Below are positions 27,843 to 36,530 of a stretch of DNA of 64,000 nt, piece after piece. Within the stretch, counting starts at the first letter, position 1; each line of letters starts with the position of its first letter. The DNA comes from Stratiformator vulcanicus (GTDB lineage: Bacteria; Planctomycetota; Planctomycetia; Planctomycetales; Planctomycetaceae). A program made the translations under genes and the position numbers. The DNA is taken from the NCBI RefSeq assembly GCF_007744515.1, contig NZ_CP036268.1, positions 2,829,712 through 2,893,711 on the forward strand, given 5' to 3'. The notes beneath the pieces were generated by a model, which saw only the letters and a program-made list of their open reading frames with translations, was not told the DNA's origin and ran no database searches.

Positions 27843-29060
27843 TCAAGCCGAGCTTAATTTGATCGGCGCTTCCAATTCTTCGCCGATCATCTCGACCTCT
27901 CGCACGATTCGTGCAATTCGAGAGACATGCCGCGCCCGGACCGCCGGATGCAGTGGGAGAAAGACGAGTCGGGAGAGCCAGGCGGCGGTCCGACTTTCCC
28001 CGCTTTGATCGCCGCTGTCAGGCTCCGTGACCACGGCAAGTCTCGAAGCTTTTTGAGTGGCGTCGATTCCAACGACTCGCAAACGGCGAACGAGTTCGGT
28101 CGGATCGGAGGAACAAATCGGGAAGACCCATCGCGTTGGGAACTCGACATTGGTTCCGACAAGCACATCCGGCGGAAGCGCTTCGAGATAAAGAGCTGCA
28201 ATTCTCTCCCGCGACTTCAGCGAGTCCGTGTTGATTTCATTCACGCGACGATGCAACAAGTCCAGTTGTGCTCGACTCGGCCGATGTCGCAGCTTCGTTA
28301 TCAACTCGGCGTCAGGGTAACCACGCGTGAGCTTGCTGAGCAGAGCGTCGTAATTGATTCCCAGCAGACCGGCAATTCCCGTCGCCGCGGTGAATAGCAG
28401 AGGCGTTTCGAAAGCCTTCAACAGCAGCGCGCGTCGAATCTTTCTCCGAAAATCTCGCTCAGACGCCATCGGCCAGCGTTCTTGAACGCTCGATGTCTCA
28501 ACACTTCGGGCGGAATCCTCAAATGAAACGAGACCGCCTCCCAAAGCGGTTCGCGTCTTAATTGTGCCAAAGCTGAAGAAGCTGATATCTGCGAATTCGC
28601 TTGAGTGCCGCAGATCACCCGCGAAGCCCTGAGCAACGTCTTCCCACAGTTCGATCCGGTGGCGACGGGCAATCTCGGAAAACGGCTCGAGGTCGATGCG
28701 AGACCCGAGCAAATGTGCGACCAAAATCGCGCGGGTCCGTTCCGAGATGCGACTCTCAAACTCGGTCGGCAAGGGAGCGAGCGTCTCGCGGTCGACATCG
28801 AGCGGGACCGGAACGTATCCGTGGGCGCGGATGATTTGCGACATGTGCGGCACATTGACCGCACTCATCAATACTTCTGACTGAGTCGGCCACGACGAAG
28901 CCTGTAGCACTGCGTCGAGCCCGCTGCGAACCGAAGCGAACGCGACAGTCGGGCATTCTGTCGGCCATGCCCGATACAGTCCAAGGCGGTGCGACCGCCT
29001 TCGCGCAAGTGCTGCGAGCAGCGTTTGGGTTGGGATGTCCAACGTGCCGCGGGGGATCAT
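27843..29060 (-). CDS. DegT/DnrJ/EryC1/StrS-type PLP aminotransferase
   Basis: 406 residues from ATG 29060, which has a GGA 10 nt upstream; the frame continues to 29255 but runs into the preceding gene. PLP features: FASVRSGLDAVLQA (phosphate loop), the aspartate region WEDVAQGFAGDL at 139-150, and the probable Schiff-base Lys168 in FGTIKTRTALGGG. Typical members transaminate nucleotide keto-sugars for surface glycans. The sequence is divergent in the middle, so a non-sugar substrate is possible. It lies 55 bp after the small exported protein on the same strand. Confidence 0.75.
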   Translation of the reverse strand: MIPRGTLDIPTQTLLAALARRRSHRLGLYRAWPTECPTVAFASVRSGLDAVLQASSWPTQSEVLMSAVNVPHMSQIIRAHGYVPVPLDVDRETLAPLPTEFESRISERTRAILVAHLLGSRIDLEPFSEIARRHRIELWEDVAQGFAGDLRHSSEFADISFFSFGTIKTRTALGGGLVSFEDSARSVETSSVQERWPMASERDFRRKIRRALLLKAFETPLLFTAATGIAGLLGINYDALLSKLTRGYPDAELITKLRHRPSRAQLDLLHRRVNEINTDSLKSRERIAALYLEALPPDVLVGTNVEFPTRWVFPICSSDPTELVRRLRVVGIDATQKASRLAVVTEPDSGDQSGESRTAAWLSRLVFLPLHPAVRARHVSRIARIVREVEMIGEELEAPIKLSSA

Positions 29061-29115
29061 CGCGGTTTCCGTATCCTGATTGGCCGCGATGATTCCGTCC
29101 GGCCAGCAAACGATC

Positions 29116-29661
29116 TTATTCCTTCTCTTTATGCTCGGCGCGAAGTCGACTGTAAACTTTGAGCAACTTAAGGCGGACGGCGTCGAAGTTCTGATAACCT
29201 TCGATTTTGGGATACTGCCGTGCGAGCATCGACGGCGCATAGAGTTTGACCGCATTCTTGTCGTCGGCGGTGGTCACCTCAACGGTGACGGTCGCGGCAT
29301 CGGAAACGAACAGGCCCAGTCCGCCCGACTTCTTCTTTTCCGCTTCTAGCTCCGCCGCGTCGATATCAAAGAATTTCTTTTCGTTGACGATGAACGTCAG
29401 GAGTTCTTGCAACTCTTTCTTCTCGATTTCCGCCTTGAGAGCAGGGCCTCCCGTGCGATCATCGAACTCGACGGAGCCGTCGGCGTGAATGACGAGGTCC
29501 TGAATCGGCGGACCTTTCGGGGGAAGACCGTAGCCGCCGGTGAAATCGAGTACGATTACGGTTGCTTTCGGATCGTCCGGCAGGGCGATCTCGTCGCCGG
29601 CGACACCGATCGATGTGAGGCAAAACAGGGCCGTGGCGAAACAGAGACAGGCAAATCTCAC
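29116..29661 (-). CDS. exported hypothetical protein
   Basis: 181 residues from GTG 29661 with GGAGA 8 nt upstream. Sec signal peptide MRFACLCFATALFCLTSIGVAG. The mature protein has a strand-rich start (TVIVLDFTGGYGL), an acidic/lysine helix and a C-terminal helix ending in KEKE. No known family is recognised. The short spacing to the aminotransferase gene suggests one transcript. Confidence 0.68.
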   Translation of the reverse strand: MRFACLCFATALFCLTSIGVAGDEIALPDDPKATVIVLDFTGGYGLPPKGPPIQDLVIHADGSVEFDDRTGGPALKAEIEKKELQELLTFIVNEKKFFDIDAAELEAEKKKSGGLGLFVSDAATVTVEVTTADDKNAVKLYAPSMLARQYPKIEGYQNFDAVRLKLLKVYSRLRAEHKEKE

Positions 29662-29866
29662 AGTTGATTCTCCAAATTGTGTTATTCAAGGTATGGACGC
29701 TGGAGGTGACGCAATAGTTCCTGTGAAACTCTTATCGCGGCAATAATCGTTGAGAAACTTCGACGGACATTTGCTAACAGTATTCTCAGAAAAAGTTTCG
29801 GCGCGATCATCCAGTCTCATCCTCGGTGCAGCGCGCTACTCGCACTTCAATTTTCCAGAGAACTCC

Positions 29867-30565
29867 ATGCGAAACTGTCTTCTCGTCCTGCTGTCGATCT
29901 CGGCTTCATCGGCCGCATTTGCCGACGAAGAGCTGCCGCGCGTCTTGATTCTTGGCGATTCGATTTCGATCGGCTACACGCCGGTCGTTCAGGAATTGCT
30001 CGCAGGAAAAGCAATCGTGGTCCGCCCTATGCGAACGGAAAAGAAAGCGGAGAACTGTGCCGGCACGACGAACGGCGTCGAACAAATTGACCGTTGGCTC
30101 AGAATCGGAGGAGGAAATTGGGAAGTGATCCACTTCAACTTCGGGCTGCATGACATGAAGCGAGTCGATCCGGACACGGGGAAACCATCGAGTAATATCG
30201 ACGACCCGCGTCAGGCTGATGTCGACAAGTACGCCAAACAGTTGGAATCGATCGTCGCCAAACTGCAAGACAGCAATGCCGATTTGATCTTTGCGACGAC
30301 GACCCCGGTGCCTGCGGGAGGAGTGAAGCCGCACCGAGACGTTGATGATCCCGCGAAGTACAACGCTGCGGCGAAGAGGATCATGGAGCGAGGAGAAGTC
30401 GCGGTGAACGATCTCTACAAATTTGTCGAGGATCGCCAGTCAGAAATTCAAATTCCTGTGAACGTGCACTTCACTCAAAAAGGCTCTCGGATGCTGGGTC
30501 GACAGGTCGCCGAAGCCATCGAAAACGCGTTGGACGGGAAGCCGCGGCAGCCGGGAAGTGAATAG
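29867..30565 (+). CDS. secreted SGNH/GDSL hydrolase
   Basis: 232 residues from ATG 29867, where a Sec signal peptide starts (MRNCLLVLLSISASSAAFA); the longer frame to 29750 is not convincing. Block I is LILGDSISIGYT with the nucleophile Ser. Block III reads NFGLHD in place of the usual GxND. Block V is NVHFTQKG with the catalytic His. This variant recurs in planctomycete sulfatase and polysaccharide contexts. It is a probable carbohydrate or acyl esterase acting outside the cytoplasm. Confidence 0.85.
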   Translation: MRNCLLVLLSISASSAAFADEELPRVLILGDSISIGYTPVVQELLAGKAIVVRPMRTEKKAENCAGTTNGVEQIDRWLRIGGGNWEVIHFNFGLHDMKRVDPDTGKPSSNIDDPRQADVDKYAKQLESIVAKLQDSNADLIFATTTPVPAGGVKPHRDVDDPAKYNAAAKRIMERGEVAVNDLYKFVEDRQSEIQIPVNVHFTQKGSRMLGRQVAEAIENALDGKPRQPGSE

Positions 30566-30816
30566 AACCGCCCTTCGAATGAAGCGATTCACGTTCGCAG
30601 CTCGCGTTGTCCCGTGAATCACACAACCACGATCTGCAGCGGATGGCAGGGCTGCGGGGAGATTGCGATCGGCCACAGTGAGCTCGCGCTCCATTCGCAC
30701 GTCGAGTTCCGATTGCCCAGCGAAAAAGAAGCCGAATCTATGACTGGTTTTTCGTTGGGACCATTTTCATAATCGCCGCCGCGCCGCGTGAGAGTGCTTC
30801 AACGGGATGATGGCTG

Positions 30817-31791
30817 ATGGAGTTGTCGCTAATCGCCGAGAATCTTCTGGCGGCGCCGGTCCTGTTTTTTCTGCTCGGAATGGCCGCAACGTGGCTGGGG
30901 TCAGACTTGGACGTGCCGCAGTCGATCGCGCGCGGGTTGTCGCTTTACCTTCTGTTCTCGATCGGCATCCACGGCGGTTACGAACTGGCCGAGTCGGGCT
31001 GGACGGCCGGGATGCTTTCGATTCTCGGTGTCGCGGTACTGTCGGCGATCATCGTCCCGATCTGGTCGTTCTATATTCTCAGACAATTTCTCGGACCGAA
31101 CGATGCGGGGGCGATCGCAGCAACTTACGGCTCGATTAGCGCTGTCACATTCGTCACCGCAGTCGACTTCTTGCGGAGTAACGAGGTCGAGTTCGGCGGC
31201 TACATGGTGGCAGCGATGGCTCTGATGGAGTCACCCTCGATCGTGGTCGGCGTGCTGCTGGCCCGACTGTCGTCAGAAGACGGGAACGGTCGGCCGAAAG
31301 GCGAGCTCTGGCGGCGGCTCTTTCAGGAAGCTTTTTTGAATGGGGCAGTAGTTATTCTGCTCGGCAGCCTGCTGATCGGTCTGGTCACCGGCGACAAAGG
31401 TTGGCCGTCGGTAGAACCCTTCGCAGGGGCACCATTTAAGGGTGTGCTTTGCCTGTTCCTGTTGGAGATGGGGCTTGGGGCGGCTCGCCAGGTGAAAGCG
31501 CTGGCGAAGTGCGGACCGTTTCTGCTGACGTTCGGCATTGTCGCACCGATTGTACATGGAACCGGAGCAGTGCTCATCGCCCGGTTGATCGGGGCGTCCG
31601 CCGGCGATGCGACGCTTTTGGCCGTTTTGTGCGGCAGTGCCAGCTACATCGCAGTGCCCGCCGCCGTGCGGTTCGCGCTCCCGAAGGCGAAGCCGGGTCT
31701 GTACCTGCCGCTGTCGCTGGGCGTCACATTTCCGTTTAATGTGTCGATCGGGATTCCGCTGTATTACGCTCTGGTCACACTGCTGTGGTGA
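30817..31791 (+). CDS. sbtA: sodium-dependent bicarbonate transporter SbtA
   Basis: 324 residues, about ten membrane helices. The opening ENLLAAPVLFFLLGMAATWLG with SDLDVPQSI and the internal repeat (GLSLYLLFSIGIHGGYEL, VAPIVHGTGAVLIARLIG, LLAVLCGSASYIAVPAAVR) are characteristic of SbtA. It imports HCO3- with Na+. It is followed after 12 bp by its PII-like partner. Its presence in a planctomycete suggests inorganic-carbon supply for anaplerosis, not carbon fixation; there are no carboxysome genes in the window. Confidence 0.93.
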   Translation: MELSLIAENLLAAPVLFFLLGMAATWLGSDLDVPQSIARGLSLYLLFSIGIHGGYELAESGWTAGMLSILGVAVLSAIIVPIWSFYILRQFLGPNDAGAIAATYGSISAVTFVTAVDFLRSNEVEFGGYMVAAMALMESPSIVVGVLLARLSSEDGNGRPKGELWRRLFQEAFLNGAVVILLGSLLIGLVTGDKGWPSVEPFAGAPFKGVLCLFLLEMGLGAARQVKALAKCGPFLLTFGIVAPIVHGTGAVLIARLIGASAGDATLLAVLCGSASYIAVPAAVRFALPKAKPGLYLPLSLGVTFPFNVSIGIPLYYALVTLLW

Positions 31792-31803
31792 GGAGTCTGT
31801 GCG

Positions 31804-32097
31804 ATGTCGCCGGTACATAAGCTCGAAATCGTTGTCGATAAAGTTCACTTGAGAGAGGTCACGCGCTTGCTCGACGACGCCGGCGTCTCCGGCTGGACGA
31901 TGATCCCCGACGTCCCCGGCAAAGGAGGTCGCGGTGAACGCACCGGCGACGAACTCACCGGCGTGATGAGCAACTGCTACGTCTTCAGCGCCTGCGAGCC
32001 GGAAAAGACCGAAGGTCTGATCGAACCACTGCGGGCCCTTTTAAGACGTTCCGGTGGAATCTGTCTGGTGACGGAATGTAAATCGGTGATTCATTAA
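31804..32097 (+). CDS. sbtB: PII-like regulator SbtB
   Basis: 97 residues with a GAGGAG ribosome site. PII-like fold: LEIVVDKVHLREVTRLLDDAGVSGWTMI, a short T-loop region rich in Gly (GKGGRGER) and a C-terminal strand (GGICLVTECKS). In cyanobacteria SbtB trimers bind SbtA and sense adenine nucleotides including cAMP and c-di-AMP. The position directly after sbtA supports the same role. The cyanobacterial C-terminal cysteine hairpin is not obvious. Confidence 0.88.
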   Translation: MSPVHKLEIVVDKVHLREVTRLLDDAGVSGWTMIPDVPGKGGRGERTGDELTGVMSNCYVFSACEPEKTEGLIEPLRALLRRSGGICLVTECKSVIH

Positions 32098-32199
32098 ATT
32101 AATCTCAATCGTCGGTCCGCGGCGACCGTAAATCCGTAAAACGGCGTGCATTGTGCGCTCATAACAAGACCCAAATAGAGAGCACTTGGTCTTTGCTAA

Positions 32200-33408
32200 T
32201 TAAGAGTTGGGTCGCGCGATCGCATTCTCCCGCAGCGACTTATTCGCCAGGTGTGCCCCCTTTGCTGAGCGTACTCCCGCTTCGGCCGGGCAGTTGGGGG
32301 TCTCGCGGCTTCTCATGCAGTCGACCCAGTTCTGCAGGTGATATTGAGCACCATCAACCTTGTTATAAAAGTCCGCCCCCTTGGCTCCGTCGCCGTCGAC
32401 CCGGCTGCGGGCCTCGGCCTTGCTCTTGTGTTCCGGAATGACCTCATAGCGACCGCGATCACAATAGAGAGTTGCTTCTGAACCCATAAATTCGATCATC
32501 GCCCGATCGCGCCAATTTACAAATGTCCCTTCAAAATGAGCTTGCAACTTATCGTCAGGATAATGCAGCAGCGTCTGCACGGTGTCGGGTGTCTCCCATA
32601 GGCCTTTCGACGCAAATTGATCGCCAATCGACGCGGCCGTGGAGGGATCCTGCATGTCGAGGAACCAGTAGGCGGTATCAAGCCAGTGGACCATGAGGTC
32701 GGTGAAGATGCCGCCTCCGAAATCCCAGAAGAACCGCCAGTTCTCCATCTTATATTGATCGAACGGCTGGTCGGGCGCGCTGCCGAGAAACGCTTTCCAA
32801 TCAACATCCGACGACTGAATGCCATAATCCCATCGCTTCCACCTGCGACTGCCGCGGTTCCAGGTCATGCGAACCTTATAGACCTCACCAATGCCGCCGG
32901 AGCGCACGATGTCGCGGGCCTCATTCAGGTGCGGCATACTGCGATGTTGCGTACCGACTTGAACGATCCGACTGTTGTCGTTTTGCGCCGCGATAACCCG
33001 CTCACCTTCTTTGATCGAATGCGTGAGCGGCTTCTCGACATAGACATCTTTGCCGGCGTTGCAGGCATCGACCGTCATCGGCACATGCCAATGATCGGGG
33101 GATCCGATCAGGACGGCATCAACGTCTGATCGGTCTAATAACTTTTGATAGTCGGACTCCTGCAGCGCTTTCGCATCGGCCAACTTCGCTCCTTGAGCGA
33201 GGGCCTCGTTATAGACATCGCAGACGGCGACCAATCGCGTGCCTTCGATCTTGGCGAGCCGCTCCATGAGCCAGCGGCAACGCCCGCCCGTGCCGAGACA
33301 GGCGATCGCGATTTCGTCGTTGGCGAGTCGTCCCGCCCGTGCCGAAGCACCGCTGACAAATAGAGCCGACGACAGAGCGCCCACTTCCAGAAACGTACGT
33401 CGGTTCAT
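32200..33408 (-). CDS. TAT-exported Gfo/Idh/MocA family oxidoreductase
   Basis: 402 residues. A twin-arginine signal (NRRTFLEVGALSSALFVSGASA) precedes a Rossmann domain (IAIACLGTGGRCRWL, SPDHWHVP) and the conserved EKPLT motif. The C-terminal substrate domain (GGGIFTDLMVHWLDTAYW, FVNWRDRAMIEFMG) fits the planctomycete-type Gfo/Idh/MocA group. It probably oxidises or reduces a sugar derivative with bound NAD(P) in the periplasm. It is a lone gene, transcribed away from the cytochrome fusion. Confidence 0.92.
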   Translation of the reverse strand: MNRRTFLEVGALSSALFVSGASARAGRLANDEIAIACLGTGGRCRWLMERLAKIEGTRLVAVCDVYNEALAQGAKLADAKALQESDYQKLLDRSDVDAVLIGSPDHWHVPMTVDACNAGKDVYVEKPLTHSIKEGERVIAAQNDNSRIVQVGTQHRSMPHLNEARDIVRSGGIGEVYKVRMTWNRGSRRWKRWDYGIQSSDVDWKAFLGSAPDQPFDQYKMENWRFFWDFGGGIFTDLMVHWLDTAYWFLDMQDPSTAASIGDQFASKGLWETPDTVQTLLHYPDDKLQAHFEGTFVNWRDRAMIEFMGSEATLYCDRGRYEVIPEHKSKAEARSRVDGDGAKGADFYNKVDGAQYHLQNWVDCMRSRETPNCPAEAGVRSAKGAHLANKSLRENAIARPNS

Positions 33409-33806
33409 CGAGTTGCCTCTTCCATCTGAAAAAAGTCAGTCGCGACGTTGGCGATCTCAAAGCCGATTCGTCGTCGCGAACTGGAAGCCGTTTGTCGGTT
33501 ACTTGAACCGATCGTCTCCCGAGTTCCGGGCTTTTACAAGGGCGCGTTGATACGTGAATGCGATCGTTGAGCAACGCCGAACTGTTGTGCGGCCCCTGAG
33601 GCAAAACCTTCAACTCGAATTGATCCGAACATGGATCGCAGGGGACACGAATTCGGGATGTATGACATCGCTGCGTCAAAAGAACGCACATCTCTCGGGC
33701 CGCGTGCGGGGGCGCACGACTCCAGATCGGCTACACTTCTCGTGGACCGAGCGACGGATGCGGTTCATTGAGATAACGATCGCAGTACAAGCACGCGGAC
33801 AGCTTT
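33409..33806. other. 398-bp divergent intergenic region
   Basis: This is the start-to-start gap between the Gfo/Idh/MocA gene and the oxidase-cytochrome fusion. It must hold both promoters. I see no gene, repeat or clear operator. Confidence 0.5.
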
Positions 33807-34667
33807 ATGGACCACGCCGATAGCCACGGGGAGCATAACCCGATCGCCCACGTGATGCCGACGCCGATCCTGTTCGGCACGTTCGCGATCTTAGTCGCGC
33901 TGACCTTTCTGACGGTTTATCTGGGAACGCAGGTCACGCTCGGGCCTTGGGAAATCTACGTTTCGCTGGCAATCGCGTCGTTCAAAGCGTTTCTTGTCGC
34001 CGCCTTCTTCATGCACTTGCGGTACGACAAGCCACTGAACGGGTTGATGTTCGTGTTTTCGATCGTGTTCCTCGCCATCTTTTTGGGCGCGGTCATGGTC
34101 GACTTCTCGGCCAACCAAGACGAAATTCAGGCACTGGATGCGGCGAAAGAAGCCGAAGCGATCTCCACGGCCTCCGGAGGCGGCACGGTCGACGAAGAAG
34201 ACATGGTGCGAAACACTCCCGAAGAGGAAGTGCTCAGCATCGTCGCCTCATCCAAAGGCAGCGCTGCCGTCGGTGAAGCGTTGTTCGTGACAAAGACGTG
34301 CGTCGGTTGCCACCGCCAGATCGGCAACATGCCCCCGGTCGGACCGGCGCTCGGCGGCATCGCCAAGCGGATGTCCCGTCGCGAAATCGCAGAATCGATC
34401 CTGTATCCGTCGAAGAAAATCTCGAAAGGTTACGAGGCCTACACGGTTCTCACGATCGATGGAGTGCAGCACCTCGGGATTCTGGTCGAGGGCAAAGAAT
34501 CGGGCGATGCGAAGGTCCGTAAAGCGGACGGTACGCTGGTCACGATCCCCGAAGACGAGATCGACGACCTGTTCGAGTCCGAAAAATCGCAAATGCCCGA
34601 AAAGCTGGTCGACACGATCACGCCTGAGCAGTTCGCCGGGTTAGTGACTTATCTCGAATCGCTCTAG
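33807..34667 (+). CDS. cytochrome c oxidase subunit IV fused to cytochrome c
   Basis: 286 residues. Residues 1-100 are a three-helix caa3-type oxidase subunit IV: His-rich start, TPILFGTFAILVALTFLTVYLG, IASFKAFLVAAFFMHLRY and a third helix. After a Glu/Ala-rich linker, residues 150-286 form a cytochrome c domain with CVGCH at 165-169. Its block ILYPSKKISKGYEAYTVLTIDG is like the heme-binding domains of large planctomycete cytochromes (TIGR02603-type). The heme would face the periplasm. No other oxidase subunit gene lies next to it. Confidence 0.82.
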   Translation: MDHADSHGEHNPIAHVMPTPILFGTFAILVALTFLTVYLGTQVTLGPWEIYVSLAIASFKAFLVAAFFMHLRYDKPLNGLMFVFSIVFLAIFLGAVMVDFSANQDEIQALDAAKEAEAISTASGGGTVDEEDMVRNTPEEEVLSIVASSKGSAAVGEALFVTKTCVGCHRQIGNMPPVGPALGGIAKRMSRREIAESILYPSKKISKGYEAYTVLTIDGVQHLGILVEGKESGDAKVRKADGTLVTIPEDEIDDLFESEKSQMPEKLVDTITPEQFAGLVTYLESL

Positions 34668-35021
34668 TCGGTTTCGGCGAGATAACTACTGCGTCAGATG
34701 CTTTCCGACGTCATCATGCGGTCGGTCTGCGCTTTCGTCAGCAAAACGCGACTAACGAACTTAAGCGATTGAGGTTGAATCTCAGGTCGTCGTCCTGAGA
34801 GCTGACTTGCTGTCTCAATTCGCTTGAACAGCAGATCAAGCGTGTCGGCATCATGGAATGTCGCATCGACGTTCGATTATCTTAGGTGGTGCCACCATGG
34901 CGTCACTATCGAATGCGCTATCGGAAATCGTCCGGTGCGGCGTTTGACGATTCGGCTGACCAGACGCCGTGGTGCGGGACGTACTGAATCATCCCCAGCC
35001 AATCGCCACGGGAACTAAAGT
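34668..35021. other. 354-bp intergenic region before the flavin/Fe-S module
   Basis: It lies between the cytochrome fusion and the first FMN lipoprotein. A short frame at 34824-35018 has no convincing start or family. It probably holds the promoter of the redox module. I see no strong terminator. Confidence 0.45.
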
Positions 35022-36362
35022 ATGAACGCTTCTTTCGGGTCCACCCTCTCTTTTCGGGCCATCTTGCTGACGTGTGGAGCGGCCCTTTTCGGTCTTGCCA
35101 GTTGCAGTCGGCCGATTGACCCAGAGCCAGTCGCCGTCGCAGACCCGGTCACCGCTCAGACTGATGTCATCGACCTGGATGAAGGATCAACGCCCCCCAG
35201 CAATGCGAGCCCTGCTCCGAATCCTTACCGGCAAGACGTGAATCGTCCGAGCGGGACGGTGGCAGCGACGATCACGAACCCGGCACCGCCGACGAGTTCA
35301 GCGTTACCTTCGAATCGAACGAATCCGACACCGCCCGTAACGACGCAATTGCCGTCGCCCCCGATTTCGTCTGCCCTTCCGGCAAACTCGAATCCTCCGA
35401 CATCAGACCCTGCTGGCGATACGGTCGCTGCGCTGGACAACACTCCGCCCGCGACAGGCGGGCAGAATCACGGCAGCGACAAAAGTCTCGATGAGCAGCT
35501 TGCGGAATTTCAGCTTCCTCCCGCATGGATCAATTCCGTAAGGCCGAACTACGACACGTCCCGCCCGTGGAAGGAAGCCCGGCTTGAAATCCGTAGACTG
35601 CTGGCTAATGACGATCGTCAGTCAGTCGAACAAGCATTAAAAATCAATTGGATTTACTATAAAAAAAAGGCCGCTGGAGCAGGGGTTGAGTATCCGGAAT
35701 ACGTCCACTTAGGCGGCGAGCACCTTTGGGCCGTCCACGCCCATGAATGGCTGCTCAAACAGAACCTGCCACAGCCACCGATTCACGCCGAGATTCAATT
35801 GGCATCGCTCTACACGTCATTTGGCGATTATCAAAAAGCCGAACGGCTCTTAGGAATGACGATGCGCCGGATCCCCAGCGGCCCTTGGCTGACCTATCGT
35901 CAAGCCGATGTCCAGCAGGCCTTGGGAGACCTCTATGCGGCATGGGGCAAAGACCGGCTGGCCCAACAACATTACGCAGAGGCCGCCCGACTCTACCCTC
36001 TGGCCAACAAAATTCCCTATGGAAAACACTTACTGAAGCGACGCTCTGAGAAAGTGCAATCCAAACTGCGAATGCTTGCCTCATCGGCTCTATCGTCAGC
36101 CAGCCTGCGCGACGGCACCTACCGCCATCGCACGTTGGGGTACAGCGGCGATATTAATGTCACCGTGAAAGTTGCTGGCGGACAAATCTCGGACATTAGC
36201 CTAAAGCACAAGGAAAAAATCGAACAGGGATCGACCAAAATCGTGCCCGATCGCATTATGAAACAACAGAAGTTGCAGGTCGATGGCGTGACAGGAGCGA
36301 CGGTCACATCGGATGCGATTAAGACCGGAGTTTTTGAGGCTCTCAAACGTGCAGGCCTTTAA
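35022..36362 (+). CDS. lipoprotein with helical repeat region and C-terminal FMN-binding domain (copy 1)
   Basis: 446 residues. A lipoprotein signal with lipobox LASC (Cys28) is followed by about 110 residues of Pro/Ser/Thr/Asn-rich linker. Next is a TPR-like helical part (about 155-350; RPWKEARLEIRRLL, LGDLYAAWGKDRLAQQHYAEAARLYP). Residues 365-446 are an FMN_bind domain like RnfG/NqrC, with DGVTGATVTS at 421-430; Thr429 is the predicted FMN attachment site for ApbE. It should carry covalent FMN outside the cytoplasmic membrane. It is a paralogue of the next gene. Confidence 0.83.
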   Translation: MNASFGSTLSFRAILLTCGAALFGLASCSRPIDPEPVAVADPVTAQTDVIDLDEGSTPPSNASPAPNPYRQDVNRPSGTVAATITNPAPPTSSALPSNRTNPTPPVTTQLPSPPISSALPANSNPPTSDPAGDTVAALDNTPPATGGQNHGSDKSLDEQLAEFQLPPAWINSVRPNYDTSRPWKEARLEIRRLLANDDRQSVEQALKINWIYYKKKAAGAGVEYPEYVHLGGEHLWAVHAHEWLLKQNLPQPPIHAEIQLASLYTSFGDYQKAERLLGMTMRRIPSGPWLTYRQADVQQALGDLYAAWGKDRLAQQHYAEAARLYPLANKIPYGKHLLKRRSEKVQSKLRMLASSALSSASLRDGTYRHRTLGYSGDINVTVKVAGGQISDISLKHKEKIEQGSTKIVPDRIMKQQKLQVDGVTGATVTSDAIKTGVFEALKRAGL

Positions 36363-36530
36363 GCCTTTGCACAAAGCCGCTTGATAATCCCGACCTTATT
36401 CGAACGAGTGAATTTCATGCCGGCCCTTGGAGATTTCTCTTTGACAACCAGTCTCCTGTTGAAAACTAAATTCCGTCCGGGCGATCTGGCATCGAAAAAT
36501 CGCCGGGGGAAGTTGTTTACTTCCGCCTAT

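Noticed and set aside
32617-33129. 170-codon + strand frame opposite the Gfo/Idh/MocA gene
   Set aside because: It is a mirror of a clear TAT-exported oxidoreductase and shows no independent signal.
34824-35018. 64-codon frame upstream of the first FMN lipoprotein
   Set aside because: It has no ribosome site and no domain, and its Arg-rich content is typical of out-of-frame reading in this genome.
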